The notes beneath the pieces are model-generated. The model had not been told where the DNA came from and made no database searches. It was given only the letters and a program-made list of their open reading frames with translations. A program made the translations under genes and the position numbers. A stretch of DNA of 64,000 nt, from positions 372,001 to 436,000 of the forward strand of contig NZ_SLYD01000003.1 of assembly GCF_004340945.1 (NCBI RefSeq), written 5' to 3'. Source of the stretch: Sphingomonas sp. PP-F2F-A104-K0414 (GTDB lineage Bacteria > Pseudomonadota > Alphaproteobacteria > Sphingomonadales > Sphingomonadaceae). Shown here piece by piece: positions 16,071 to 25,122 of this stretch. Each line of letters begins with the position of its first letter. Positions within the stretch are counted from its first letter, which is position 1.

Positions 16071-16132
16071 GGGAAATACCCGGACAGGAGGCCGCCAGCA
16101 TGACCGGAGGCTGTGTATCGGGGGTATTTCCC
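16071..16132. promoter_or_regulatory. Paired GGGAAATACCC / GGGTATTTCCC sites
   Basis: Two 11-bp sequences (16,071-16,081 and 16,122-16,132) are exact inverted copies with centres 51 bp apart, close to five helical turns. A partial third copy GGGAAAT is at 16,186. They lie in the 180-bp space between the divergent kinase and GIY-YIG genes, where a dimeric regulator could control both. The binder is unknown; the FixJ-type regulator is the obvious candidate. Confidence 0.5.
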
Positions 16133-16212
16133 GGACTGACGCCGCTGTGCCGCCGCGCTTACCGACGGGGTCCCATCCAGTGTCCGGGAAATGCGATGTC
16201 GGCCCACGCACG

Positions 16213-17019
16213 ATGAACTATTACCATAATATCGAGGGTGAACAGATCAGCCCGATGGTCCTGCCGACGATCTCGATCCGCGGCGACGACCTGCTCGGAC
16301 TGCGGACCGTGAGTACGCCCGGCACGCATGCGCTGGCAAACCTGCGCGTCGACTACCGGCCCACCGACGCCGGCCAGCGGGCGATCGCGCGCGACGGGCA
16401 TAGCGGGCCGGGGATCTATGCCTGTTTCTGGGACCGGGAGCTTTTCTATATCGGCACGTTTGCCGGTATCGGCCGACCGACCAATGGCAACGTCGCCCGT
16501 GACCGCTGGACCAAGCATATCGCGGGAATGAGCTTTCGCGGTCACGGCGTCACGATCGGCGAACGGGCGCTCAACCAGATTGGCGACGACGCGCCGTCCC
16601 GCCTCGGCGACCTGCTGTTGGCGGCGGATCGCGCGCGCCTATCGAAGACGGCCGGCGCCCTGCAAATGCACTATGAAAAGTTCCGCTTTGCGGCGCGGCA
16701 CTGGGACGACTTTGCGCTACTCGACGAAGCGATGCTGGCGCGGTTCGCCTTCGTGTATTTGCGGCCATCGCTGCACGGTCGGCTGGCGGGGATGGACAAG
16801 GCTACGCTCGATCCGCACCTCCGCGCGATGGAGCGCGGGATCGTCGCGTTGCTCGATCCACCCTGCAACTGTGGATCGCTCAATCAGGACGGGGCGCCTG
16901 GCCCCGGTATCGCCAACACCGCAGAGGCGATGCGACAGGTCATGGATGCGCACCTGGGCGCGGTGCAGAGCGATCATCCGGAATATCGGTTGATGCCGCG
17001 CGGATCGCGTAGGATCTAG
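16213..17019 (+). CDS. GIY-YIG domain-containing protein
   Basis: A 268-residue protein with GIY at 67-69 and YIG at 79-81 separated by nine residues (GIYACFWDRELFYIG), followed by basic residues in NVARDRWTKHIAGMSF, in the order expected for a GIY-YIG nuclease fold. The rest has no domain I recognise. It includes a C-terminal CNCGS motif. Known GIY-YIG proteins cut DNA (UvrC, homing and restriction enzymes), but neither a partner nor a DNA-binding domain is evident, so activity is unproved. The start is uncertain because no ribosome-binding site precedes 16,213. It is divergent from the MASE1 kinase. Confidence 0.7.
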   Translation: MNYYHNIEGEQISPMVLPTISIRGDDLLGLRTVSTPGTHALANLRVDYRPTDAGQRAIARDGHSGPGIYACFWDRELFYIGTFAGIGRPTNGNVARDRWTKHIAGMSFRGHGVTIGERALNQIGDDAPSRLGDLLLAADRARLSKTAGALQMHYEKFRFAARHWDDFALLDEAMLARFAFVYLRPSLHGRLAGMDKATLDPHLRAMERGIVALLDPPCNCGSLNQDGAPGPGIANTAEAMRQVMDAHLGAVQSDHPEYRLMPRGSRRI

Positions 17020-17051
17020 CCGCTTAACCGGATTTGGGCGGCTCTCGGTGC

Positions 17052-17100
17052 CTTGCCTCGCAGGTGCGACAGGTCGTGCTCATTGTACGTCCGAGGCAAG
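17052..17100. repeat. 9-bp perfect inverted repeat upstream of the ECF sigma gene
   Basis: CTTGCCTCG at 17,052-17,060 is repeated as CGAGGCAAG at 17,092-17,100, with a 31-nt loop. It lies 70 bp before the sigma-factor start and may be part of its control region or the end hairpin of the GIY-YIG transcript. Confidence 0.35.
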
Positions 17101-17169
17101 CGCGGTACGTCCCGCCGGGAACACGGTGCCGTCGAGCGCCGATCGGCGGCCTAACGACACGGGCGAAAC

Positions 17170-17682
17170 ATGGATTCCTCGGGCCTTGAGGCCGTTTTTC
17201 TCGCAAACCGCGACGCGCTGCTGCGGTTTATCCGCTCGCTCGGCGCGGCCGATGCGGCCGAGGATCTGCTGCACGAGCTGTGGGTGCGGATCCAGACGGC
17301 GCCGAGCGGGCCGATCGCATCGCCGCTCTCATATCTGTACCGGATGGCGAACAACCTGATGCTCGATCGCCACCGCGCGGCGCGGCAGGCGGAGAAGCGT
17401 GATCGGGCGTGGACCGAGGCGACGGGTGGCCCCTCGCTCGATCGGTCCGAGGAGCCGTCAGCCGAACGCGTCGTGATCGCGCGCCAAGAGGCGGCGCTTG
17501 CGGAGGCGGCGTTGCAGTCGGTCGGCGACCGGGCCGCGCGGATCTTCCGGCGGCACAGGATCGACGGGGTCGAGCAACGCGCGGTCGCCGCGGAGTTCGG
17601 GGTGAGCCTCAGCACCGTCGAGGGCGACCTCCGGAAAGCCTACCGCGCGATGATCGATGCAAAGCGGCGCTATGACTCGTGA
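17170..17682 (+). CDS. ECF sigma factor, FecI-like
   Basis: Extracytoplasmic-function sigma factor of 170 residues. Region 2 spans about 9-75 (RDALLRFIRSLGAADAAEDLLHE, then LYRMANNLMLDRHR), and region 4 spans about 110-165 with the helix-turn-helix VEQRAVAAEFGVSLSTVEGD. It is followed 51 bp later by a fecR gene and a TonB-receptor gene, the classic FecI-FecR-FecA order. The sigma factor is therefore expected to be held by FecR and to switch on the receptor gene when the receptor is loaded. Confidence 0.93.
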   Translation: MDSSGLEAVFLANRDALLRFIRSLGAADAAEDLLHELWVRIQTAPSGPIASPLSYLYRMANNLMLDRHRAARQAEKRDRAWTEATGGPSLDRSEEPSAERVVIARQEAALAEAALQSVGDRAARIFRRHRIDGVEQRAVAAEFGVSLSTVEGDLRKAYRAMIDAKRRYDS

Positions 17683-17733
17683 ATCTTCAAGGGCGTACGC
17701 GATCGCCTCCGTCTTCGGCTATAGGAGGCCATG

Positions 17734-18666
17734 ATGGCGGAGCATGACGATATCGACGCACGCGCGCTGGACTTGGCGGCGCTGGACTGGGTCGTCCGGA
17801 CCGGCAGCGATGCGTTCGACGACTGGCCGGCGTTTCAGGCGTGGCTGGAAGCGGACCCGCGTCATGCGGCAGCGTATCATACGATATCGGCCGATCTTGA
17901 GGATATGGCGGCCGCCGTACCGCCCATGCAGCCCGCGCCGGTCGTCGTGACGGCCGCGCGCCGCCGCTGGCCGGTCTGGGCCGGCGGGGCGATCGCGGCG
18001 TCTTTGGCGCTCGTCGTCGGCTATGAAGCGACCCAGACGAGGGCGCACCCCTATGCGGTCGAGACGGCGGCGGGGGCGATGCGGACGGTGCGCCTCGCTG
18101 ACGGCAGCAGCATCGCGATGGGCGGTGCGACGCGGTTGATGCTCGATCGCGACGACCCGCGGATCGCGACGCTGGAGCGCGGCGAGGCGATGTTCGTGGT
18201 CCGGCACGACGATAGCGATCCGTTCGAGGTAAGCGTCGGCGGCGCGCGGCTGGTCGACGTCGGTACCGCGTTCGACGTGAAGTTCGCACTAGGCGAGACG
18301 CGCGTCGCCGTGTCGGAGGGCGCGGTCGATTACAATCCGGGGCGCGAAGGCATCCGGCTCGTAAAGGGGCAGGGGCTGGTCGTGCGCAACGGCACGGCGA
18401 CCGTGACAGCCGTCGATGTGGCCAGCGTCGGATCGTGGCGCGACAGCGTGCTGGCCTATGAAGGCGCGACGCTGGCGGAGGTGGCGGACGACCTGTCGCG
18501 CGCGCTGGGCGTCGACCTGCGCGCCGACCCGACTGTGGCGAAGCGGCCGTTCAGCGGCAGCATCGCGACCGCCAAGCTGGCGGGCGATCCCCGGCTCGCC
18601 GCGCCGCTGCTGGGTGTCGCGATCCGCAAGACCGGCGGTCACTGGGTGATGTCCACGCGCTCGTGA
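17734..18666 (+). CDS. FecR-family anti-sigma/sigma-regulator protein
   Basis: Inner-membrane protein that passes the signal from the loaded TonB receptor to the ECF sigma factor. I use the second of two adjacent ATGs (17,734) because the strong AGGAGG at 17,723-17,728 is 5 nt from it. Of 310 residues, the cytoplasmic N-terminal region (DUF4880-like, WVVRTGSDAFDDWPAFQAWLE) precedes one membrane segment (about 78-98) and the periplasmic FecR domain (LADGSSIAMGGATRLML, LERGEAMFVV). Its stop overlaps the receptor start (GTGA). Confidence 0.92.
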   Translation: MAEHDDIDARALDLAALDWVVRTGSDAFDDWPAFQAWLEADPRHAAAYHTISADLEDMAAAVPPMQPAPVVVTAARRRWPVWAGGAIAASLALVVGYEATQTRAHPYAVETAAGAMRTVRLADGSSIAMGGATRLMLDRDDPRIATLERGEAMFVVRHDDSDPFEVSVGGARLVDVGTAFDVKFALGETRVAVSEGAVDYNPGREGIRLVKGQGLVVRNGTATVTAVDVASVGSWRDSVLAYEGATLAEVADDLSRALGVDLRADPTVAKRPFSGSIATAKLAGDPRLAAPLLGVAIRKTGGHWVMSTRS

Positions 18667-21038
18667 GGATGCGCGGATGTCTGGTCGTCGCGGCGCTCGT
18701 CGTCGCCGCTCCTGCGCAGGCGGGCCCTCTGACTATCAGAGCGCCGGCGGTCGATTTGCCGGCGGGGCGGCTTGGGGATGCAGTGCTGGCGCTTGGGCGG
18801 CAGTCGGGGACGAGCATCGTCGTCGGCGATCCGGCGCTGTGGGCGCGGCGCGTGCCGGCGGTGCGTGGGCGAATGAGCGCGCGCGAGGCACTGGACCGGT
18901 TGGCGTCTGCGGTGAATGCGGATGTCGTCGCGGCGGGGCCGGTCGGGTGGCGGCTCGTGACGCGCGCGCCGCGTGTCGTGTCGGTCCGGGCGAAGAGGCC
19001 TAAAGTCATTCCGGTTGCCGCACCTGTGGCGGAAGGTGCGGACGTCGTCGTGACCGGCAGCAAGCGCGACGTCAGGTTGCGCGATTTTGCGGGGCAAGTG
19101 GCGTTGCTCGATGGCGTCGACCTCGCGCTCGGCGGCGCGGGCGGGACCGAGGCGATCCTGGCGCGGCTCGCGAGCGTGTCGTCGACGCATCTCGGTGCCG
19201 GCCGCAACAAGCTGTTCATCCGCGGCATCGCCGATTCGAGCTTCACCGGGCCGACCCAGACCACGGTGGGGCAATATTTCGGCGACCTGCGGCTGAGCTA
19301 TAATGCCCCCGATCCCGATCTGCGCCTCTACGACATCGCGTCGGTCGAGGTGCTCGAAGGCCCGCAGGGCACGCTGTACGGCGCAGGCTCGCTCGGCGGG
19401 ATCATCCGCACCGTGCCGAACGCGCCGGAACTGGGCGCGGTCTCCGCGTCGATCGCGGGCGGTCTCTCGGCGACATGGCACGGCGATCCGGGCGCAGATC
19501 TTGGGGCGACGCTGAACGTGCCGCTCGGCGAGCGCGTCGCACTGCGCGTCGTCGGCTACGGCGTGAGCGAGGGCGGCTATATCGACAATCCGGTGCTCGA
19601 CCGGCGCGACGTCAACCGGACTCGGATCGGTGGCGGACGCGCAATGCTCCGGCTCGATGCGGGGAACGGCTGGACCGTCGATCTCGGCGGGATCGGGCAA
19701 TGGACCAAAGGCGATGACAGCCAATATGCCGATCGCGACGCACCCGCGCTGACGCGGTCCAGCGCGATCGTGCAGGGCTTCTCCGCGGATTACATGATGG
19801 GGCAGGTCGTCGTATCGGGCGAGATCGGCGGGCTGAAGGTGAAATCCTCGACCGGGATCGTCCGCCAGACGCTGACCGAACGCTATGATGCGACATTGCC
19901 CGAAGGCGAGGCGCGCGTGTTCGCGCAACGCAACGCGACGAGCCTGATCGCGAACGAGACGCGGGTATGGCGGCCGGTGCGGAACGGCTTCGGCTGGGTG
20001 GTCGGCGGCAGTTTCACGCATAATCGGACTCGGCTGTCGCGCTCGCTCGGACCGATCGATGCGCCTGCGCCGGTGACGGGCGTGACCAACCGTATCGACG
20101 AGGCGACGCTGTACGGCGAGGCGAGCATGCAGCTGGTGCGCGGGCTGACCGCGACGGCGGGCGCGCGCGTCACACGGGCATCGCTGGCCGGGACTGGTGA
20201 GGACATCGCGCCGGCGCGGCTGGAGACGGTTGCGCTGGCCCGTGCGCGCGTGACCGCGGACCGGATCGAGACGAGCGTGCTGCCGTCCGCCTCGCTGATC
20301 GCCGCGGTGCTGCCGAAATTGTCGTTGTATGGGCGATATCAACAGGGATTCCGTCCGGGAGGCCTCGCGATCGAGAGCGATTTCGTGCGGCGGTTCGAGA
20401 ATGATCGCGTGCGGACGCTGGAGAGCGGCGTGCGCTATGGGCTGGCAGGGGTCGACAGCGCGTATCTGTCGGCGAGCGTGTCGCACACGATCTGGCAGGA
20501 TATCCAGGCGGACTTCATCGACGCGACCGGCCTGCCGAGTACCGCCAATATCGGCGACGGACGGATCTGGACGTTCAGCGCGACCGGCGGGTGGAAGCCG
20601 GTCGCGGGGCTGACGCTTGACGCGGGCTTCACCTACAATGACAGCCGCGTGACCGAACCCAGCGCCAATCTGTTCGTGGCGCTCGCGCGGATGAGCCAGG
20701 TGCCGAACATCGCGCGCTATGCGGGACGGCTGGGGGCGGATTACCGGCGCGATGTCGGCCGTGACCTGGAGCTGCGCGTCTATGGTTGGGCGCGCTATGT
20801 CGGTCGGTCGCGGCTGGGCGTGGGGCCCGTGCTCGGCGAGGAGCAGGGGGATTATCTCGATACCGCGCTGACCGCGCGGGTCGGACGAGCGTCGTTGGGG
20901 GTAACGCTCGGCGTAACGAACCTGACGGACAGCGTCGGCAACCGGTTTGCGCTGGGAACGCCGTTCCAAGTGGGTAGTGGCCAGATTACGCCACAGCGTC
21001 CGCGGACGGTGCGGATCGGGCTGGATGCGGCGTTCTGA
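18663..21038 (+). CDS. TonB-dependent receptor with N-terminal STN signalling domain
   Basis: Outer-membrane transporter of 791 residues. A signal peptide (1-20, ending AQAG) is followed by a secretin/TonB short N-terminal domain (about 24-98; LPAGRLGDAVLALGRQSGTSIVV), the plug (about 118-240; VEVLEGPQGTLYGAGSLGG) and a 22-strand barrel ending in the terminal Phe of IGLDAAF. The STN domain and the sigma/FecR genes upstream show it is a transducer. The start may be GTG at 18,663, overlapping fecR, or ATG at 18,669. The plug and barrel resemble FecA- and ferric-siderophore-type receptors, but the ligand cannot be read from sequence. Confidence 0.93.
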   Translation: MRMRGCLVVAALVVAAPAQAGPLTIRAPAVDLPAGRLGDAVLALGRQSGTSIVVGDPALWARRVPAVRGRMSAREALDRLASAVNADVVAAGPVGWRLVTRAPRVVSVRAKRPKVIPVAAPVAEGADVVVTGSKRDVRLRDFAGQVALLDGVDLALGGAGGTEAILARLASVSSTHLGAGRNKLFIRGIADSSFTGPTQTTVGQYFGDLRLSYNAPDPDLRLYDIASVEVLEGPQGTLYGAGSLGGIIRTVPNAPELGAVSASIAGGLSATWHGDPGADLGATLNVPLGERVALRVVGYGVSEGGYIDNPVLDRRDVNRTRIGGGRAMLRLDAGNGWTVDLGGIGQWTKGDDSQYADRDAPALTRSSAIVQGFSADYMMGQVVVSGEIGGLKVKSSTGIVRQTLTERYDATLPEGEARVFAQRNATSLIANETRVWRPVRNGFGWVVGGSFTHNRTRLSRSLGPIDAPAPVTGVTNRIDEATLYGEASMQLVRGLTATAGARVTRASLAGTGEDIAPARLETVALARARVTADRIETSVLPSASLIAAVLPKLSLYGRYQQGFRPGGLAIESDFVRRFENDRVRTLESGVRYGLAGVDSAYLSASVSHTIWQDIQADFIDATGLPSTANIGDGRIWTFSATGGWKPVAGLTLDAGFTYNDSRVTEPSANLFVALARMSQVPNIARYAGRLGADYRRDVGRDLELRVYGWARYVGRSRLGVGPVLGEEQGDYLDTALTARVGRASLGVTLGVTNLTDSVGNRFALGTPFQVGSGQITPQRPRTVRIGLDAAF

Positions 21039-21045
21039 CGCTGCA

Positions 21046-21174
21046 ATCCTCCCCCGCCAGGGGGAGGTGGCTGGCCCTTGCCAGACGGAGGGGGAGGTAA
21101 CGATCACATCCGTTGCGCGTCCTCCCCCCCCTCCGTCTCGCTATGCGATCCACCTCCCCCTGGCGGGGGAGGAT
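21046..21174. repeat. Intergenic inverted repeat, family C
   Basis: Arms ATCCTCCCCCGCCAGGGGGAGGTGG and its complement lie at the ends, with inner CTCCGTC-type arms. It fills the gap between the converging receptor and DUF697-like genes. Copies occur at 54,014 and 62,376. Confidence 0.88.
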
Positions 21175-21180
21175 CAAAGC

Positions 21181-21666
21181 TCAGACCTTCGCCAGTGCGC
21201 GCTGGTCGGCAGGGAGCAGTGCGAGGGCCGTCTTGTAGCAATCCTCGACGTGCGAATTACCAACCAGCTTCATCGCGCCGAAGCTAATCGTCGCAGCCAC
21301 CGCCGAGCCCGCAAACGGGATGAACTTCGCCATCGATCCGACCGCCACGCGGGCGCCGACGCGACGCAGCAGGGCGGCGACGATGCGCTTGGTCACCATC
21401 CGGCCGATCATCGTGTTGCCGAGACTCGACGCCATCACCAGCGCCTGCTGCGCGAGTTGCGGCTCCATCGTCTTCACCTGGTCGTGATCGAGGCCGAAGC
21501 GCTTGCTGATCTCGGGCAGCAGCTTGGTGAGCAGGCCGATGTCCGCGACGATATCCGCGCCGGGGATCGGCACGACCGCCGCGCCCGCCGACATCATCGA
21601 ACGCGTCGTGACGAGACGCTTGCTGTCGTCGCGGATGCGGTCGAGTTCGGCGATAGTGGTGATCAT
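21181..21666 (-). CDS. Small DUF697/EcsC-like membrane-associated protein
   Basis: A 161-residue protein starting MITTIAELDRIRDDSKRLV. Two hydrophobic, glycine-rich helical segments are visible: AGAAVVPIPGADIVADIGLL (about 27-46) and VGSMAKFIPFAGSAVAATISFGAMKL (about 109-134). The paired GADI/G-rich pattern resembles DUF697 or EcsC-type proteins, which often go with GTPases, but no GTPase gene is adjacent. No function is assigned. It is convergent with the receptor gene and divergent from the autotransporter gene. Confidence 0.7.
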   Translation of the reverse strand: MITTIAELDRIRDDSKRLVTTRSMMSAGAAVVPIPGADIVADIGLLTKLLPEISKRFGLDHDQVKTMEPQLAQQALVMASSLGNTMIGRMVTKRIVAALLRRVGARVAVGSMAKFIPFAGSAVAATISFGAMKLVGNSHVEDCYKTALALLPADQRALAKV

Positions 21667-21802
21667 GCTGGCAATTCCCTGAAATTATCGAGCCGATAAC
21701 GCGCCGCCGCGATCCTGGTGCCGCGCGATAATGCACCGCAGTTCAAGGTTCGCGGACCACGCCTCCGTCCTCTCTTCGAAAACACATCGAAAAGGGTTCC
21801 GT

Positions 21803-24800
21803 ATGCGTCGTCTCCTGTTGACCACCACCTGCCTGTTTGCCGTGACGACGGGCGCCCACGCGCAGACCGTCATCGACACCAAGCGGACCGATGCGGTGCG
21901 GACCTCGACGATCAAGGCAGGCGCAGCCGACAACCTCAAGATCGTCGCGGCCGGGTCGGTCACGCCGACCAGCGGCACCGCGGTGACCGTCGACAGCGTC
22001 AATTCGGTCGTCAACGAAGGCACGATCCAGGTCACCAACGCCGACGGTTCGACCGGCATCCTCGCCAATGCGGGCACCGGCGGCGGCATCACCAACGCCG
22101 CGGCGGGCAAGATCATCATCGACGAGAGCTATGCGGCCACCGACACCGACAAGGACGGCGATCTCGACGGCCCGTTCGCAGCAGGCACCGGGCGCACCGG
22201 GATCCGCACCGCCGGCGCGTATACCGGCGCGATCGTCAACAGCGGCGCGATCACGATCAAGGGCAACAACTCCGCGGGCATCTGGCTCGGCGGACCGCTG
22301 ACCGGCGCGTTCACGCATGACGGCCAGACCTCGGTCACCGGCGACGGATCGACCGGCGTGCGGATCGCCGACGTCACTGGAAACGTCCGGCTCGCCGGCA
22401 CGATCGCGGCGATCGGGCAAGGCGCAGTCGCCGCGCGTGTCGATGGCGACATCGCAGGCGCGCTCGTCGTCCAGGGCGCGCTGGGCTCGACCGGCTATCG
22501 GTCGGTCACCGCGCCCGTCGATACCAGCAAGCTCGACGCCGACGACCTGTTGCAGGGCGGCTCCGCGCTGATCGTCGCCGGCAACGTCTCGGGCGGGATC
22601 ATCTTCGCCGTCCCGCCAAAGGATGCGAGCACCACCGATACCGACGAGGACAAGGACGGGCTGCTCGACAGCGCCGAAGGTTCGGCGGCGATCACCTCCT
22701 ATGGCGCGGCGCCCGCGGTGCAGATCGGCTCGGCCACGCGTGCGGTCGCGATCGGTGCGGTGGCGGGCTCTGGCACCGGTTTCGGGCTGATCATCGACGG
22801 CGGGATCGCGGGGAGCGGCGTCTATGGCGGGGTCGAAGGCACCGGGCTAGCGATCGGCGGGCTCGGTGGCGTGGTGACGATCGCGGGCGGGATCGGCATC
22901 AACGGGACCGTGGCGGCTGCGGCGAACGGCGCGAGCGCGACCGCGTTGAAGCTCGGCAGCGGCGCGTCGACCGCTGAGATCCGCAACGCCGGCACGATCT
23001 CGGCAGCGGGCGGCGGCACGGCGGCATCGCGCTCGACCGCGGTCCTCGTCGACACCGGCGCCTCGGTCGCGACGATCCGCAACAGCGGCACGATCAAGGC
23101 CACCGCGCAAGCCGCCGACGGTACCGCGATCGGCATCCTCGACCGGTCGGGAACGGTGACGCTGGTGGAGAATAGCGGCGGGATCGGCGCAGCGGGTGCG
23201 CTCGCCACCTCGGAACGCAACGTCGCGATCGACCTGTCGGCGAACACCACCGGCACGATCGTCCGCCAGACCGCGGTCGCGACCGGTATCGCCGCGCCCG
23301 CGATCGTCGGCGACGTGCGCTTCGGCAGCGGCAATGACCTGTTCGACGTCGCCGACGGCACCGTCGCCGGCACCGCAAGGTTCGGCAGCGGCAACAACCG
23401 GCTGGCCCTGTCGGGCGACGCGACCTTCACCGGCGCCGCGGTGTTCGGCGCGGGCAACGACGCGCTGACGCTCGCCGGTACGTCGGTCTTCAGCGGCGCG
23501 GCGGACTTTGGCGGGGGTAGCGATACGCTGACGCTCGGCGGCACCGCGCGCTTCGCCGGCACGCTCGCCAATGCGCAAGGGCTTGCGGTTGCGGTCAATG
23601 GTGGCACGCTCGACATCACCAAGGCTGCGTCGATCGCCTCGCTGGCGGTGACCGGCGGCGGCGTCCTGGCGGTAACGCTCGACAAGACCGGGGGCACCGG
23701 CACGATGATCCAGGTCGCCGGCACCGCGTCGTTCGACAAGGACTCGAAGCTCGCGCTGAAGCTCACAAGCGTTGTCGCTGCGGAGGGGCGTTACGTCGTG
23801 CTGCGCGCCGGCACGCTGACGGGGGCGGCCAATCTGACCGCGACGACGACCGCCTTGCCGTTCCTCTACAAGGGCAGCATCGCGACCAATACGGGCAACG
23901 ACCTGACCGTAGACGTGCTGCGCAAATCGTCGACCGAACTCGGTTTCAATCGCTCGCAGGCGTCGGCCTATGATGCGGTCTACAAGGCGCTCGGCAACGA
24001 CGCGAAGGTCGGCGGCGCGTTCCTCACCATCACCGATGGCGACGCATTCCGGGGCTCGGTCCGCCAGATGCTGCCCGAGCATGCCGGCGGCACGTTCGAG
24101 GCGGTCACGATGGGCTCGCGCGCGACCGCCCGCGTGCTTGCCGACCCGCACGGCCCGTTCAAGGACGAAGGCAAATGGGGCTATTGGGTTACGCAGGTCG
24201 CGTGGGGCACGTCGAAGAGCATCGCCGACACCGCGGGCTATGACATCACCGGCTGGGGCGTTTCGGCAGGCGCGGAGTACAAGACCGGGGTGGGCAATTT
24301 CGGTACTTCGCTCGCGTATCTCAACGGCCAGGATGCCGATGACGGCACCGACAATGAAGTGCGGTCGAACCAATATGAGCTGGCCGGATATTGGCGCGGC
24401 CACTGGGGCGATCTTCAGACCAATGCGCGCGTTTCCGGGGCACGGATAGCGTTTGACGGCACCCGCCAGTTCAGCGGCGCGATCGGCAGCGAGGCGGTCG
24501 ATCGGACGTCCAAGGGCGACTGGAACGGCACGCTATACTCCGCGTCGGGTGGCATGTCGTGGGACGGCGGCAAGGGTATCTTCGTGTTCCGCCCGGTGCT
24601 CGCGATCGACTATTACAAGCTCAAGGAGGACGGTTACAGCGAGACCGGTGGCGGCAAGGCGATCGACCTCGTGGTGCGCTCGCGTACGAGCGACGAGTTG
24701 GCGGTGACGGCCAGCACGGCGCTGGGGTTGAACTTCGGCGGATTGAGCCCGGACCAGGGCTGGTTCCGGGTCGAGGCCGAGGGCGGTCGTCGCGAACTGG

Positions 24801-25009
24801 TCGGTGGCGGGCTCGGGGCGACGACGGCGTCGTTCGAGGGCGGGCAGTCGTTCACGCTGACGCCGGAAGAGCGGACCAGCGGCTGGGTCGGCAAGCTGCG
24901 TGCGGTCGGCGGCAGCTCGGCGTTCCGGATGGGCGGCGAGTTCGGCGCGGAGCAGCAACAGGGCCGGGTGGCGCTGTCGCTGCGGGCGAGCCTGCAGATC
25001 GGGTTGTAG
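21803..25009 (+). CDS. Autotransporter outer-membrane beta-barrel protein (type Va)
   Basis: A 1068-residue protein that is predicted to export its own N-terminal passenger. I start at 21,803 (MRRLLLTTTCLFAVTTGAHAQ), which gives a clean signal peptide; AAGGG lies upstream. The passenger (about 22-790) is rich in Gly, Ala, Thr and Asn-Ser-Gly turns, as in beta-helices. It has imperfect repeats such as GSGNDLFDVADGTVAGTARFG (two to four copies near 500-590). The C-terminal autotransporter barrel covers the last 270 residues (KWGYWVTQVAWG to SLRASLQIGL). Asp-rich stretches DTDKDGDLDG and DTDEDKDGLLD could bind calcium. Function is unknown; adhesion is typical of the class. Confidence 0.9.
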   Translation: MRRLLLTTTCLFAVTTGAHAQTVIDTKRTDAVRTSTIKAGAADNLKIVAAGSVTPTSGTAVTVDSVNSVVNEGTIQVTNADGSTGILANAGTGGGITNAAAGKIIIDESYAATDTDKDGDLDGPFAAGTGRTGIRTAGAYTGAIVNSGAITIKGNNSAGIWLGGPLTGAFTHDGQTSVTGDGSTGVRIADVTGNVRLAGTIAAIGQGAVAARVDGDIAGALVVQGALGSTGYRSVTAPVDTSKLDADDLLQGGSALIVAGNVSGGIIFAVPPKDASTTDTDEDKDGLLDSAEGSAAITSYGAAPAVQIGSATRAVAIGAVAGSGTGFGLIIDGGIAGSGVYGGVEGTGLAIGGLGGVVTIAGGIGINGTVAAAANGASATALKLGSGASTAEIRNAGTISAAGGGTAASRSTAVLVDTGASVATIRNSGTIKATAQAADGTAIGILDRSGTVTLVENSGGIGAAGALATSERNVAIDLSANTTGTIVRQTAVATGIAAPAIVGDVRFGSGNDLFDVADGTVAGTARFGSGNNRLALSGDATFTGAAVFGAGNDALTLAGTSVFSGAADFGGGSDTLTLGGTARFAGTLANAQGLAVAVNGGTLDITKAASIASLAVTGGGVLAVTLDKTGGTGTMIQVAGTASFDKDSKLALKLTSVVAAEGRYVVLRAGTLTGAANLTATTTALPFLYKGSIATNTGNDLTVDVLRKSSTELGFNRSQASAYDAVYKALGNDAKVGGAFLTITDGDAFRGSVRQMLPEHAGGTFEAVTMGSRATARVLADPHGPFKDEGKWGYWVTQVAWGTSKSIADTAGYDITGWGVSAGAEYKTGVGNFGTSLAYLNGQDADDGTDNEVRSNQYELAGYWRGHWGDLQTNARVSGARIAFDGTRQFSGAIGSEAVDRTSKGDWNGTLYSASGGMSWDGGKGIFVFRPVLAIDYYKLKEDGYSETGGGKAIDLVVRSRTSDELAVTASTALGLNFGGLSPDQGWFRVEAEGGRRELVGGGLGATTASFEGGQSFTLTPEERTSGWVGKLRAVGGSSAFRMGGEFGAEQQQGRVALSLRASLQIGL

Positions 25010-25019
25010 GGCACTTCTG

Positions 25020-25119
25020 CTCCCCTCCCCTTCAGGGGAGGGGTTGGGGGTGGGGCAGTTCCCCGCGTGAGCCGCCCCGTGGGGAAGCCCCACCCCAACC
25101 CTCCCCTGAAGGGGAGGGA
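25020..25119. repeat. Intergenic inverted repeat, family E
   Basis: CTCCCCTCCCCTTCAGGGGAGGG and CCCTCCCCTGAAGGGGAGGG are the outer arms, with TTGGGGGTGGGGC and its complement GCCCCACCCCAA inside. It lies between the converging autotransporter and nodT-like genes. Confidence 0.85.
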
Positions 25120-25122
25120 GTT

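Noticed and set aside
18639..21107. Minus-strand frame of 822 codons opposite the TonB receptor
   Set aside because: Antisense shadow; Arg/His/Pro-rich composition with no motif, while the receptor frame has a signal peptide, plug and terminal Phe.
22847..24403. Minus-strand frame of 518 codons inside the autotransporter
   Set aside because: Arg-rich shadow of the repeat passenger.
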